Positions 18,573 to 26,772 of a stretch of 39,355 bases of DNA are shown piece after piece. Source of the stretch: Bremerella cremea (lineage in GTDB: Bacteria > Planctomycetota > Planctomycetia > Pirellulales > Pirellulaceae); the NCBI RefSeq assembly GCF_003335505.1, contig NZ_QPEX01000025.1:1-39355 (forward strand), in the 5' to 3' direction. Made by a program: the position numbers and the translations under genes. The stretch's first letter is position 1. Every line of letters begins with the position of its first letter. Under the pieces are notes generated by a model. That model saw only the letters and a list, made by a program, of their open reading frames with translations. It ran no database searches and was not told where the DNA came from.

Positions 18573-18997
18573 CCCTTGGTCTCCTCATCCTTTGCCATGG
18601 CAATATGATTTTTGACTTCTGTCGAAGCGGCGGTTAGCTCGCGCCGCAGGTCGTTCGCGGTTAGCCCAAGCAGTAGCCCGCGACGGACGATCGCTTGAAA
18701 TTCACGCAAGAATTGCTGCCGTTGCTGCTTCAGTTCGGCGGCTTGCTGGCGCGTTGTCGTTTGAGGCAAGACAAACGTCCCCTCCCCATGCCGCATCTCC
18801 AGTAAGCCCTCTGCGGCCAGCTTCTCGTACACGCGCACCACGGTGTTGACGTTCACCACCAACTCACTAGCCAACTGCCGGACCGAAGGCAAACAATCCC
18901 CCGGCCGCAACAACCCCGCCAAACACTGAGCCCGAACCTGCTCAGCAATCTGCCGAGAAATCGGCGTAGCCGCCCCCCGTTCTATGCGAATGTACAT
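18569..18997 (-). CDS. GntR family regulator, YtrA subfamily
   Basis: A 142-residue regulator. The N-terminal winged helix has PISRQIAEQVRAQCLAG, LRPGDCLPSVRQLASEL, NVNTVVRVYEKLAAEGLLE and RHGEGTFV, all classical GntR phrases. The short C-terminal helical tail is typical of the YtrA subfamily, which lacks a large effector domain. It is the first gene of the operon with the ABC ATPase and permease and very likely represses that operon. The ATG at 18997 is preferred; the longer frame to 19033 starts with a GTG that lies inside the presumed operator. Confidence 0.92.
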   Translation of the reverse strand: MYIRIERGAATPISRQIAEQVRAQCLAGLLRPGDCLPSVRQLASELVVNVNTVVRVYEKLAAEGLLEMRHGEGTFVLPQTTTRQQAAELKQQRQQFLREFQAIVRRGLLLGLTANDLRRELTAASTEVKNHIAMAKDEETKG

Positions 18998-19026
18998 AAG
19001 TAAGATGTCCCTTGTTGACGGCCGAG

Positions 19027-19052
19027 AGTACACAGTTGTAGTACAGTGTACT
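19027..19052 (-). promoter_or_regulatory. Probable GntR/YtrA operator
   Basis: Inverted repeat AGTACAC (19027-19033), 12-nt spacer, GTGTACT (19046-19052), placed 30-55 bp upstream of the GntR start. Its size and GT/AC-rich half-sites fit YtrA-type operators. A TTGACC sequence at the outer side on the minus strand could be the -35, so bound repressor would sit in the promoter. Confidence 0.65.
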
Positions 19053-19241
19053 GGGGGTGGTCAAGGGAAATGTTTTGGATGGTGCAGTTAATTCAAAGGG
19101 CAACCTAATAGGCATCTCTCTTAACTTATCTACACTTAGCCATCCGTCAGCAAAACCTTAGGAGATGTCCAGCACGTCCCTTATAATCCGCACTGCTGAC
19201 ACGGTGCGTATTCGTTGATCTTTTTTTAAGGAGCCAGGCAG

Positions 19242-19592
19242 ATGACTAAGGTGGGTTTGGTTTTTGTTTTGCTGATGTTTGGGGTAGTTGTTTCTCAGGC
19301 GCAAGAGCCGTCGAAGGAGGTGCCTCGGTGTGAGCTGTCTGGGAAGATCCAGGTCGACGGGAAGCCGCTGGCGGAAGGGCGGATTTTGTTTTACTCGCAG
19401 GACAATCAAATCCAGGGATGACTCTTCAAGGATGGGGAATTTGAGATCAAGGATCCCAAGCCCGGCGAATTTGTCGTGACCATTGACGGGCCTGAACTTC
19501 CAGAGCGCTATGCCAGCTTGAAGCGAACCGCGTTACGGGCGAATATTCTCGCAGGCTCGAACACGATCAACTTCGAACTAGCGAAGCAATAG
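19242..19592 (+). pseudogene. Small exported carboxypeptidase-regulatory-like protein, broken by an in-frame TGA
   Basis: ATG at 19242, well placed after AAGGAG (19228-19233), opens a frame with a signal peptide (residues 1-20, ending VVVSQAQ). A beta-sandwich phrase of the kind seen in the DUF1559-linked lipoproteins follows: CELSGKIQVDGKPLAEGRILFY. At codon 60 (19419-19421) there is a TGA. The same frame then continues without further stops for 56 codons, with the matching second half FEIKDPKPGEFVVTI and NFELAKQ, to a TAG at 19590-19592. The continuation reads exactly like the missing half of the domain. A single nonsense mutation, or a sequencing error, is the simplest explanation. It lacks the lipobox cysteine of its paralogues at 7160, 27862 and 30832. 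Confidence 0.8.
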
Positions 19593-19924
19593 GTTGGATT
19601 TCGTCGCTGGTGTCCCCTGGGGCATTTTGCCTAGCCCATCGAAGTTAGAGATTGTGCGTCTAAGCTGGCTCAGGGAGGCAAGCGTCTGCCTGGTAAAGTT
19701 CCTTGGGGCCAATGCCAGCTTTTGAGGTTGGAAAGTCCAACGTGGAAGGCCCGGGCAAGATGCCCGGGGCACACGGTCTTTTTTGACTGAGAATTCTGCT
19801 AGAGGGCTTTCCTGGTTTACGCCACTTTAGGTTTTGCTTGGAATTGCCGATGTCACGTGGTATCTTGGCCTGATTGGTTTATGGTTCGACGCTCGTATTC
19901 TTCCTTCTGCAGCTTGGTAATGTA
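19593..19924. other. Intergenic region with one GC-rich repeat
   Basis: About 330 bp without a convincing gene. It contains one copy of the dispersed core at 19750-19774, otherwise nothing recognisable. The promoter of the ceramidase-like gene should lie at its right end but is not evident. Confidence 0.5.
19750..19774. repeat. Dispersed GC-rich palindromic repeat
   Basis: CCCGGGCAAGATGCCCGGGG followed by CACAC, identical to the cores at 28, 307 and 600. It is an interrupted palindrome (CCCGGGCA / TGCCCGGG). Confidence 0.85.
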
Positions 19925-21319
19925 ATGGCGATTGATCGACGGAATTTTCTAGAGACCACTTTGGCAGCGGGGATTGCCGGTTTGTTGGCTCCTGGTGCGG
20001 TTCAAGCGGAAGCTGCGGCGGGGCTGAAGATGGCTCCGTTTCGGTTCGATGTGACGCCGCCGGTTGGGCATCCGCTGTGTGGCGGCTGGATCACGCCGGT
20101 CAAAGGTGTCGACGATCCGCTGGAAGCGATTGGTTACGTGTTGGTCGGGGCTGGCGAGCCGATGGTGGTTTGTGCGGTCGATTGGACCGGCCTGCTGAAC
20201 GAAGCCCATGGACAGTGGCGGGAAACGATCGCCCAGGCAGCCGGGACCAGTCCCGATCGCGTGGCGGTGCAGTGCGTTCATCAGCACGATGCCCCGTTTG
20301 TTTGCCTGGAAGGGGAAAAGGTGGTCAGCGCCCAAGCAGGCCTGCCTCATTTGGTCCAGCTCGACTTCTTTCAACAATGCTTAAAGAAAGCTTCCCAGGC
20401 CGTTGGTGCTGCGATGCAGAACTTGCAGCCGGTTACGCATATCGCCACCGGTCACGCTAAGGTCGAGAAGGTGGCCAGCAATCGGCGGATTGTGAACGAG
20501 GCTGGCGAGTTGGTCGATTGGCGGGGCAGCTCTAGCAAGGTGCCCCGGCACTGGGAACTGCCGGAAGGGCTGATCGATCCGTGGATGAAAACGGTGGCGT
20601 TTTATCACGGCGAGAAGAAGCTGGTCTCGTGCCATTACTACGCCACCCATCCGATGAGCCACTATGCGAAAGGCCAGGTGAGCAGTGATTTCGTCGGTCT
20701 GGCCCGCAAGCGGCGACAAGCGGAGGAGCAAGATTGCACGCATATTTACTTCACTGGTTGTTCCGGCAATGTCGCCGCAGGCAAGTATAACGATGGCACG
20801 CCGGAGGCCCGTGCGCGGCTGACCGAGCGCATTTACGCGGCGATGGTGAAAAGCGAATCCGCGCTGAGCCCGCAACCGATTCAGCAGGTGCAGTGGGCAA
20901 CCGAGGAAGTGCAAATTCCTCCGGCTGAATCACTACAGGAAGAGGCCCTGCTGGCGATCGTTGCGGATGGGTCGGCAGCCAACGCCAATCGCAATCGGGC
21001 GGCAATGAAAATCGGTTGGCTCCGACGCTGCGAAAAGAAAATGCCGATCGTGCTGAGTGCCTTGCATGTGAACGACGCGACGCTGCTGCACTTGCCGGCG
21101 GAGAGTTTTATTGAGTACCAACTGCAAGCCCAGCAGTTAGCCCCAGCACGTTTTGTGGTCACGGCCGCTTACGGCGACGGCGGCCCCTGGTACATCCCGA
21201 CCGCCGAGGCTTACCCACAAGGAGGCTACGAAGTGAGCGTTGCGTTCAGCGCCCCAGAGGTCGACTCTATTTTAACCCAGGGCTCGCAGAAGCTGCTTGA
21301 CCAGCCAACAAGCGCTTGA
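19925..21319 (+). CDS. Tat-exported neutral/alkaline ceramidase-like protein
   Basis: A 464-residue protein starting with a twin-arginine signal (MAIDRRNFLETTLAAGIAGLLAPGAVQA). The body resembles the N-terminal domain of the neutral/alkaline non-lysosomal ceramidase family. It shows FRFDVTPPVGHPLCGG, then a VQCVHQHDAP segment with likely metal-binding histidines, CHYYATHPMSHY, and FTGCSGNVAAGKYND. Planctomycetes carry many copies, usually of unknown substrate, so actual ceramide hydrolysis should not be assumed. The ATG at 19925 is chosen because it opens the Tat signal; a TTG at 19874 would add 17 hydrophobic residues in front of it. The last six codons and the TGA fall inside the downstream tandem repeat, so the true C-terminus has been overwritten or extended by repeat sequence. 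Confidence 0.82.
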   Translation: MAIDRRNFLETTLAAGIAGLLAPGAVQAEAAAGLKMAPFRFDVTPPVGHPLCGGWITPVKGVDDPLEAIGYVLVGAGEPMVVCAVDWTGLLNEAHGQWRETIAQAAGTSPDRVAVQCVHQHDAPFVCLEGEKVVSAQAGLPHLVQLDFFQQCLKKASQAVGAAMQNLQPVTHIATGHAKVEKVASNRRIVNEAGELVDWRGSSSKVPRHWELPEGLIDPWMKTVAFYHGEKKLVSCHYYATHPMSHYAKGQVSSDFVGLARKRRQAEEQDCTHIYFTGCSGNVAAGKYNDGTPEARARLTERIYAAMVKSESALSPQPIQQVQWATEEVQIPPAESLQEEALLAIVADGSAANANRNRAAMKIGWLRRCEKKMPIVLSALHVNDATLLHLPAESFIEYQLQAQQLAPARFVVTAAYGDGGPWYIPTAEAYPQGGYEVSVAFSAPEVDSILTQGSQKLLDQPTSA

Positions 21320-21500
21320 CCAGCCAACAAGCGCTTGACCAGCCAACAAGCGCTTGACCAGCCAACCCGCGATTAGACCAGCCAACCCGCGATTAGACCA
21401 GCCAACCCGCGATTAGACACCAACCCGCGCTTAGACACCAACCCGCGCTTAGACACCAACAAGCGCTTAGACACCAACAAGCGCTTAGACACCAACAAGC
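21299..21500. repeat. Short tandem repeat array, 18-20 bp units
   Basis: Ten full units and one partial. Three are GACCAGCCAACAAGCGCTT (from 21299), three GACCAGCCAACCCGCGATTA (from 21356), two GACACCAACCCGCGCTTA (from 21416) and two GACACCAACAAGCGCTTA (from 21452), with a partial unit to 21500. Neighbouring units are identical within blocks, showing stepwise block duplication. The first unit and its junction provide the end of the upstream gene. Confidence 0.95.
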
Positions 21501-21501
21501 C

Positions 21502-21699
21502 AGCCCCAAAGGGGCGACCGTCAATAGCCAGGGGCGGAAGCCCCTGGTAAAGAGTTCCTGAGAAACTCCTAAGCCCTGAAAGGGCGTTCGTCGGTTGTGC
21601 GTCTTTGCTACGGACGCCCTTTCAGGGCTTGCGTTATTTATTGCGAACCATCTCCAGGGGCTTCCGCCCCTGGCTATTAACGGTCGCCCCTTCGGGGCT
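21502..21699. repeat. Nested inverted repeat (two palindromic layers)
   Basis: Outer arms of 46 nt (21502-21547 and 21654-21699) are reverse complements with two mismatches. Each arm itself contains small palindromes such as CCAGGGGC..GCCCCTGG. Inner arms of 17 nt (21571-21587 and 21614-21630) are perfect: AAGCCCTGAAAGGGCGT and its complement. No ORF with a recognisable product lies inside. Such modules may be multi-copy intergenic repeats in planctomycetes. Confidence 0.9.
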
Positions 21700-21980
21700 A
21701 GGGCGTTCCGGCGTGTCAGTCACTTCCGGCAGTGGCCGCCCGCTGGCTATTGACGGTCGCCCTTTGGGGCTAGGGCGTTCCGACGTGTCAGTCACTTCCG
21801 GCACTCGCCGCCCGCTGGCTATTGACGGTCGCCCCTTGGGGGCTAGGGCGTTCCGACGTGTCGGTCACTTCCTGCACTAGCCGCCTATTGGCTATTAACG
21901 GTCGCCCCTTTGGGGCTAGGGCGTTCCGACGTGTCCGTCAATTCCTGCAGTGGCCGCCCGCTGGCTATTGGCGGTCGCTA
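21670..21980. repeat. 72-73-bp tandem repeat, four full copies plus a partial
   Basis: Copies begin at 21670, 21743, 21815, 21888 and (partial) 21961. Each carries CTGGCTATTGACGGTCGCC, a GGGGCTAGGGCGTTCCG stretch and a GTGTCAGTCACTTCC-like stretch. The first copy starts inside the right arm of the nested inverted repeat, so the array appears to have grown from that arm. A 91-codon ORF across it (21605-21880) simply translates the repeat and is not a gene. Confidence 0.9.
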
Positions 21981-22056
21981 GGGGTGGGGTGGTTTTGATG
22001 TGGTGGTAGGCGATTTCCGTGAACGTTGGTCCGTTACGTTTTGTGTTTCGCCGAAC

Positions 22057-23811
22057 CTAATCTTCGGTGGCCAGGCGATAACAGGCGGCTTCTTCGGCGT
22101 TGCGGACTAGGAGTAAGTCGCCGTAGAGGCACATCGGATTCCAGGTCGGGGCGACTTCGCTCGACAGGGCTTTGATGCGGGCGTATTCGTGGTACTTGTC
22201 CGACTGGCTATCGACGGCCGCCAGGTTGCCTTCTTCCCCCATCACCAGCAGCACATCGCCCACAAGCAGGACTTGGCCATGCCCGAAGCCGCGCTCGCGC
22301 CAGGTGGGGCGTTTGGCGCCGAGCTTGACCTTTTCGAGGATGCTGTCGTCGATGCCGAACACCTCTTCCCCTTGGATCGAAACGTTGGTGAACTTGGTGT
22401 TCAGCAAGCGGGCGTTATCCCACAAGGATTCAACGCTAAAGCTTTCTTCGCCGGCGGGCTTCACTTCGAAGGTGCGGGCCCCTTGGCCGTAACCTTTGGA
22501 GACGAAGAACTGATTATTCCCCAGCGGAAGGACTTGCGAGCAGGTCGCGTTGCCGTTCGATTTGCCGGGCCATTCCATTTCCCAAAGCTGCTTGCCGGTG
22601 GCGGGGTCGTGCCCGGTGATGGTGGCTTCGTTGACGCTGCAGATTTGATCGGCCCCGTCCACGTGAATCACGCTGGGCGAAGCGTAGCTGATTTGTTGGT
22701 GGCCACCTTCCCAGACCGTCTCGCCGGTGGCGGCATCGAAAGCGACCAGCGAAACCATCGCCTCGCTGTTCTGGGCATCGGGACCGCCAGCGGGGATGAT
22801 CACGATTTTGCGATCGGGCAATTCGTACGCCAGCGGGCTGTTAGATCTGCCCCAGGCAATGTTGCTCGATTCAACCTCTGGCGTCACGCCGTACATCTCT
22901 AAAAGATCGTGCTGCCAAACAACCTGGCCGGTGGCTTGGTCGACACAACTGAGCACGCCGGTGGCCCCTAAGGCATACACGCGGCCATCGAACAGCAGCG
23001 GCGTGCAGCGCGGGCCGAAGTAGCCCATGGACGTATAATGCCGGGCTTCCACGCCCACGCCCCACAAGGGAGAAGGCTGGCCGTCTGCGGTTAGGTTTTC
23101 GATGTCGTAGCAGGTGACCATTTCCTGTTGGTCGCGCTGCTCCATGGTGTAAATGCGCCCGTTCTGCGCGGCGAAGCCAGACCAGCCAGCGCCGATCGGC
23201 ATGCGCCAAAGTTCTTGCGGGGGATGCGCGGTCCAATCGGTGGCCAGCTTGGGGCCGGGCAGGCGGTTGTTTCTTTCAGGGCCAAGAAACTGCGGCCAGG
23301 CGTGAGGATCAGGGGGAAGCGCTGCGCGGTCTGCGGTTTTTTCTCCGGCTGGCGGCGCCACGGAAACAAACTGTTCCAGCCGCTGGTCAGGGTCTTTGGC
23401 CCAGCGATAACCGAAGCGGGGAATCATGTTACCTGAGACCGCTTTGATTTTGAAAACCGTAAAGAAACCACCCACCATCAACACAATCAAGGCCAGGGGC
23501 AACAGACGAACACGGGTTGGCCAACTGCTGGCGAACGTGATCCACATGAGCGGGATGAACAGCGCGAAGAAGCCGCCGATGAGCATGATTAAGTTGCAGA
23601 AGCTGCCATCGCGGAGGAACCAGGCAAAGTCGTAGAGCGAAGCCAAAGGGCCTTTGCCCAATCGTTCGCCGTACAGGCCCAGCACGCCAATCAGTAGCAA
23701 CACAGCCGAGGTAATCCAAACCCAGCGGGGCGGCACATAACGAGGCGGCTTTTGCTGGGCGAGCGACTGGGGAACGTCATGTTCAGATGGGTTGGTTTGA
23801 TCGCTGCTCAT
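22057..23811 (-). CDS. Membrane-anchored PQQ-like beta-propeller protein
   Basis: A 584-residue protein. Three hydrophobic helices lie in the first ~130 residues. They are followed by an outside domain of PQQ-like (YVTN/WD-type) beta-propeller blades: WPQFLGPERNNRLPG, then repeated blade phrases such as SCVDQATGQVVWQHD, VAFDAATGETVWEGG and GHDPATGKQLWEMEW. The WPQFLGP opening is characteristic of planctomycete outer-compartment PQQ-like proteins. No dehydrogenase active-site signature is evident, so a scaffold or binding role is at least as likely as an enzyme. The ATG at 23811 is preferred; a frame opening at 23877 adds 22 uncharged, proline-rich residues without a good ribosome site. Confidence 0.88.
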   Translation of the reverse strand: MSSDQTNPSEHDVPQSLAQQKPPRYVPPRWVWITSAVLLLIGVLGLYGERLGKGPLASLYDFAWFLRDGSFCNLIMLIGGFFALFIPLMWITFASSWPTRVRLLPLALIVLMVGGFFTVFKIKAVSGNMIPRFGYRWAKDPDQRLEQFVSVAPPAGEKTADRAALPPDPHAWPQFLGPERNNRLPGPKLATDWTAHPPQELWRMPIGAGWSGFAAQNGRIYTMEQRDQQEMVTCYDIENLTADGQPSPLWGVGVEARHYTSMGYFGPRCTPLLFDGRVYALGATGVLSCVDQATGQVVWQHDLLEMYGVTPEVESSNIAWGRSNSPLAYELPDRKIVIIPAGGPDAQNSEAMVSLVAFDAATGETVWEGGHQQISYASPSVIHVDGADQICSVNEATITGHDPATGKQLWEMEWPGKSNGNATCSQVLPLGNNQFFVSKGYGQGARTFEVKPAGEESFSVESLWDNARLLNTKFTNVSIQGEEVFGIDDSILEKVKLGAKRPTWRERGFGHGQVLLVGDVLLVMGEEGNLAAVDSQSDKYHEYARIKALSSEVAPTWNPMCLYGDLLLVRNAEEAACYRLATED

Positions 23812-24084
23812 GGGCTTGTGCGTGCTAAGGAAATGTGGGTGGATCGGCGGTTGTGATGCCGGAAACTTCGTCGGCAAGCCTGTCTTGGCTTCGCATGCTC
23901 ACGCGGACGTGAGGCATGGCACCCGTTTTTGCTGGCCTGTTTAATGGGGCTTCCCGAAGCGAATGGCGATCGTGCTTCGCGGAAACGATAACGATGGCGG
24001 TTAGTATACCTGTTTTACACACCAGAGGCCGAGGCGGTTTCAGGAAGTTTCGGGGTTAACCTGCCAGATTCACCACGACCGCGC

Positions 24085-24118
24085 AAAAGAAAAGGGGAAG
24101 CCTGACTTGCTTCCCCTT
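24085..24118 (-). terminator. Intrinsic terminator of the glycine-zipper lipoprotein gene
   Basis: Read on the minus strand: AAGGGGAAGC (24118-24109), 7-nt loop, GCTTCCCCTT (24101-24092), then a T-rich run (TTCTTTT). A canonical Rho-independent structure 31 bp after the stop at 24149. Confidence 0.9.
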
Positions 24119-24148
24119 AGTTGGTTGTTTGTAGCTTCTGCACACGGC

Positions 24149-24772
24149 CTAGTTGCCGAACGAGACGCCCCAGCTTACGCCAGGAGGTGGCGGGCAGTGG
24201 TGACGATGGTAGTAGCGACGTGGCGGTGGCCCCCAGTAAGGACGGCCGTAGTGATATTCTTCGACAATCACCGTCCGCGGTGGTGGGGCCATGGTTTGGA
24301 CGACTTCTGTCGGGGGTGGCGATTGCAAGGCGGTAATTACCGTATCGCTGACGCCGTTGTTTTTCAGAAAAATCAAATCTTGAGCTTGGGGAACTTGGGC
24401 CACGCCATGTCGACGAATGTGCGTGGTGATTACCTGATCGCTCAGGCCGGCGCCGCTCATGGCGATCACATCTTGGAAGGTGGTCGCCCCTTCGACGCTT
24501 CGACCAAGACGCTGTTGAAACAACGCTTGGTTGCGTTCTTCGACTTCGTCTATGTGCGACCCCACGGCACCACCTGCGGTGGCACCAACAATGCCGCCAA
24601 TGATCGCCCCACCGGTGGAATGCCCCGAAGCGTTGCCAATCGCGGCCCCTGCCAGGGCACCGGTACCAGCGCCCAACAGGGCTAATTTGTCTTGATAGTA
24701 GGGAGAACGGCAACCGGCACTACCTGCCAGCACGGTGGTTGCCATCAATAACAGAGGCGCTACATAGCGCAT
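24149..24772 (-). CDS. Glycine-zipper lipoprotein
   Basis: A lipoprotein of 207 residues with signal peptide and lipobox (LAGSAGC, Cys 21). A glycine-zipper region follows at about residues 30-70, with small-residue GxxxG spacing (GAGTGALAGAAIG, GGAIIGGIVGATAGGAVG) as in outer-membrane-associated proteins. A helical middle section is next, and the C-terminus is proline-, histidine- and tyrosine-rich (RPYWGPPPRRYYHRHH). The His-rich tail could bind metal, but that is inference. The start is fixed by AAGGAGG six bases upstream. A terminator follows, so it looks monocistronic. Confidence 0.85.
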   Translation of the reverse strand: MRYVAPLLLMATTVLAGSAGCRSPYYQDKLALLGAGTGALAGAAIGNASGHSTGGAIIGGIVGATAGGAVGSHIDEVEERNQALFQQRLGRSVEGATTFQDVIAMSGAGLSDQVITTHIRRHGVAQVPQAQDLIFLKNNGVSDTVITALQSPPPTEVVQTMAPPPRTVIVEEYHYGRPYWGPPPRRYYHRHHCPPPPGVSWGVSFGN

Positions 24773-24928
24773 GGGGGTTCCTCCTTGAACGATATCCACG
24801 GCATGTTAAGTATCGTCCAACCAATACATGGAGCGCTACTGAAAACAGGCGTCCAGATCATGCCAATTTCCTGCAGCGGCGTCAATGCGAACCGCTCGCA
24901 CGCTAGCAGACCGTGTCGAACGGCGCAG

Positions 24929-26182
24929 CTACGACTTTTTGTCTGGCTGCTCTTGCTTCTGCTTTTGGGCTTGCTGCCACTTCTCGAAGGCGGCGCTGCG
25001 TTCTTCGTTGGAAAGAAATCCGATCGAGCGGATGTTGTACAAGTAAGTAGGATCGTTCGCCAAGCGAGAGAAGCCGTATTCTTTGGGATCTTCGCCAGAG
25101 AGGTGCAGCACGGCGAGCAGCGCGACATCGCGGAGTTCGGTTCCAAACTCTTCGCCAATGGCCAGTTGCGATTGGATGGCGGAGGTATCGTCGAAGAACG
25201 CTTCGATTTCAGGAATGTTTTTCTGCGAGCCAAGCTTGGCCAAGGCCAGCATAGCGAACATCATTTGCTGCTCGGCATTGATTCCCATATTCAACTGCAC
25301 AAAGCCATCTTCCGAGGATGGTTTCGCCCGGTCGGCCAGTATCTGCTGGGCCAGCAGCGTCCCGCTGGGGATGTTCTCGCGCATGCAGGTCGACAGCACG
25401 ATGTAACGCATTTCCGAGCTGAAACGCCCTAACTCGATATTGGCTTTCAACCAATTCTCGAAGACGCTAAGCAGAGGCTTATTGCTGTGCGGGTCTTGCA
25501 GGTCGCCGGTGAGCTGAGGTACGGCCAACAGATACCGCAATTGGTCCATCGAGGGCTGCGTAATGCGGACATCGGCTTGCGAAGCCACAAAAAACATAGC
25601 CGCAGCACTTCCTTCGTTTATCTCGAATGCCTGACCGCCAAACCTCGGAACGTTGCTTAGCTTGTTGCTCCGTTGAAAGAACAGATAGTCGATCAGAAAC
25701 GGCTGCTGCTCCATGGTCGTCAGCAGATCCCACTCTCGCTGCAGCATGGCGACGTACAGCTTACGCGTGGCCTCGTCGTCGCCGTTTTGCTGCTGAAAAC
25801 GCTTCCAGCCTGGCAACTCGACGGAAGTGTCCATCTTTAGGAAACGTTTTAATTGATCATTTCGTAAGCGGGTTAATAGCTGCTGATAGAGGTTTGTCGC
25901 GCGAATGCGGATTTCCAGATCGGGCGATGTCCGGGCGGCCTGGACCAGGGGGACCATCTCTTCGCCACGCGTCAGGATCTCGGCCTCGGCAGCTTCTCGG
26001 GTGGGATACTCGTCTGCCCCCAACAGTTCGACCAACTGCTGGCTGCTCGCTTGCTTTAGTTCGGCTGCGATACGCTCGTCTGCTTCCTGCGCCAAGAGAG
26101 GCGAGCACGCCCCTACGAGCAGAACAAACAGCATCCCCCAACTTGGAGTCGACAGATTGTGGTTCGGTTTCCCAGCCAACAT
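24929..26182 (-). CDS. Secreted helical-repeat protein of unknown function
   Basis: A protein of 417 residues. A signal-like N-terminus (WGMLFVLLVGACSPLLAQEA) could be cleaved after LLAQ or, less likely, lipidated at the cysteine. The rest is mostly alpha-helical with HEAT-like stretches (IRIRATNLYQQLLTRL, EMRYIVLSTCMRENI, MMFAMLALAKLGSQKNIPEI) and a charged Gln/Lys-rich tail. The ATG at 26182 is preferred over an extended frame to 26338, whose first 50 residues are cysteine-rich and not signal-like. I do not recognise a named family. It lies 156 bp upstream of the glycine-zipper gene on the same strand. Confidence 0.7.
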   Translation of the reverse strand: MLAGKPNHNLSTPSWGMLFVLLVGACSPLLAQEADERIAAELKQASSQQLVELLGADEYPTREAAEAEILTRGEEMVPLVQAARTSPDLEIRIRATNLYQQLLTRLRNDQLKRFLKMDTSVELPGWKRFQQQNGDDEATRKLYVAMLQREWDLLTTMEQQPFLIDYLFFQRSNKLSNVPRFGGQAFEINEGSAAAMFFVASQADVRITQPSMDQLRYLLAVPQLTGDLQDPHSNKPLLSVFENWLKANIELGRFSSEMRYIVLSTCMRENIPSGTLLAQQILADRAKPSSEDGFVQLNMGINAEQQMMFAMLALAKLGSQKNIPEIEAFFDDTSAIQSQLAIGEEFGTELRDVALLAVLHLSGEDPKEYGFSRLANDPTYLYNIRSIGFLSNEERSAAFEKWQQAQKQKQEQPDKKS

Positions 26183-26772
26183 GAATGTCCCAAGTGCGAG
26201 AGAAAGGCCGTAGTGCGAGCGGCGGATTATTACGCCCTTAATTCTACACCCAAATAGCAGCGCTCGTCCACGATGATCGCTAAAGCAGCCCTTTCGAGGG
26301 AAACATAAGAATTTATACATACTTAGGCAGCAAATCAAAATACACGTATTGATATTCTTTGTGGCGGAAACCGCTTCCCTCTGCAGACTGCTTGAATACC
26401 CACCCCGCAGAACTGCTTTTTAGGCTAATGATCATTTAATAACCACTTAACCCTCGTAAAGGAGGACAAACCAAGATTCATAGATTTAATTAAAAAAACA
26501 TCGGAGCTTCCCCATGATTCTGCGGAATGGCGGTTTTTCCCGATGTTTATAATGGCAATGCAGCAGCCATTAATTCCGAATTACAACGCAAAATCTCTCA
26601 ATACTGTCCTGGTGTTCGGATTGTAATGTTTCTATAATTGTGTAAGAAAACATCGTCAGCTCTCTTCCCCACATCTATTGTCGCCTAGTTTATGGCCTGT
26701 TTTTTACCAAGGCCAAGCATTCTTCGTCTACGATCTTTTTCGCTCTTTATTTCAAACAAAGGTTCCTAACTT
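26183..26772. other. A+T-rich divergent intergenic region before DUF1559 module 2
   Basis: 590 bp, markedly A+T-rich from about 26330 to 26770, with no plausible gene. A GTCTACGATCT segment (26728-26738) resembles GTCTACGATTT in front of module 3 (29509-29519); in both, TACGAT lies 38-47 bp before the start codon and may be a -10 element. No clear -35 is seen here. Confidence 0.5.

Noticed and set aside
21605..21880. 91-codon ORF across the repeat island
   Set aside because: Its protein is a direct translation of the 73-bp repeat, including a repeating SVTSG...RPLAIDGRPLG pattern.
21299..21980. Possible CRISPR array
   Set aside because: The 18-20-bp and 73-bp units are contiguous with no unique spacers, and no cas gene is present in the window.
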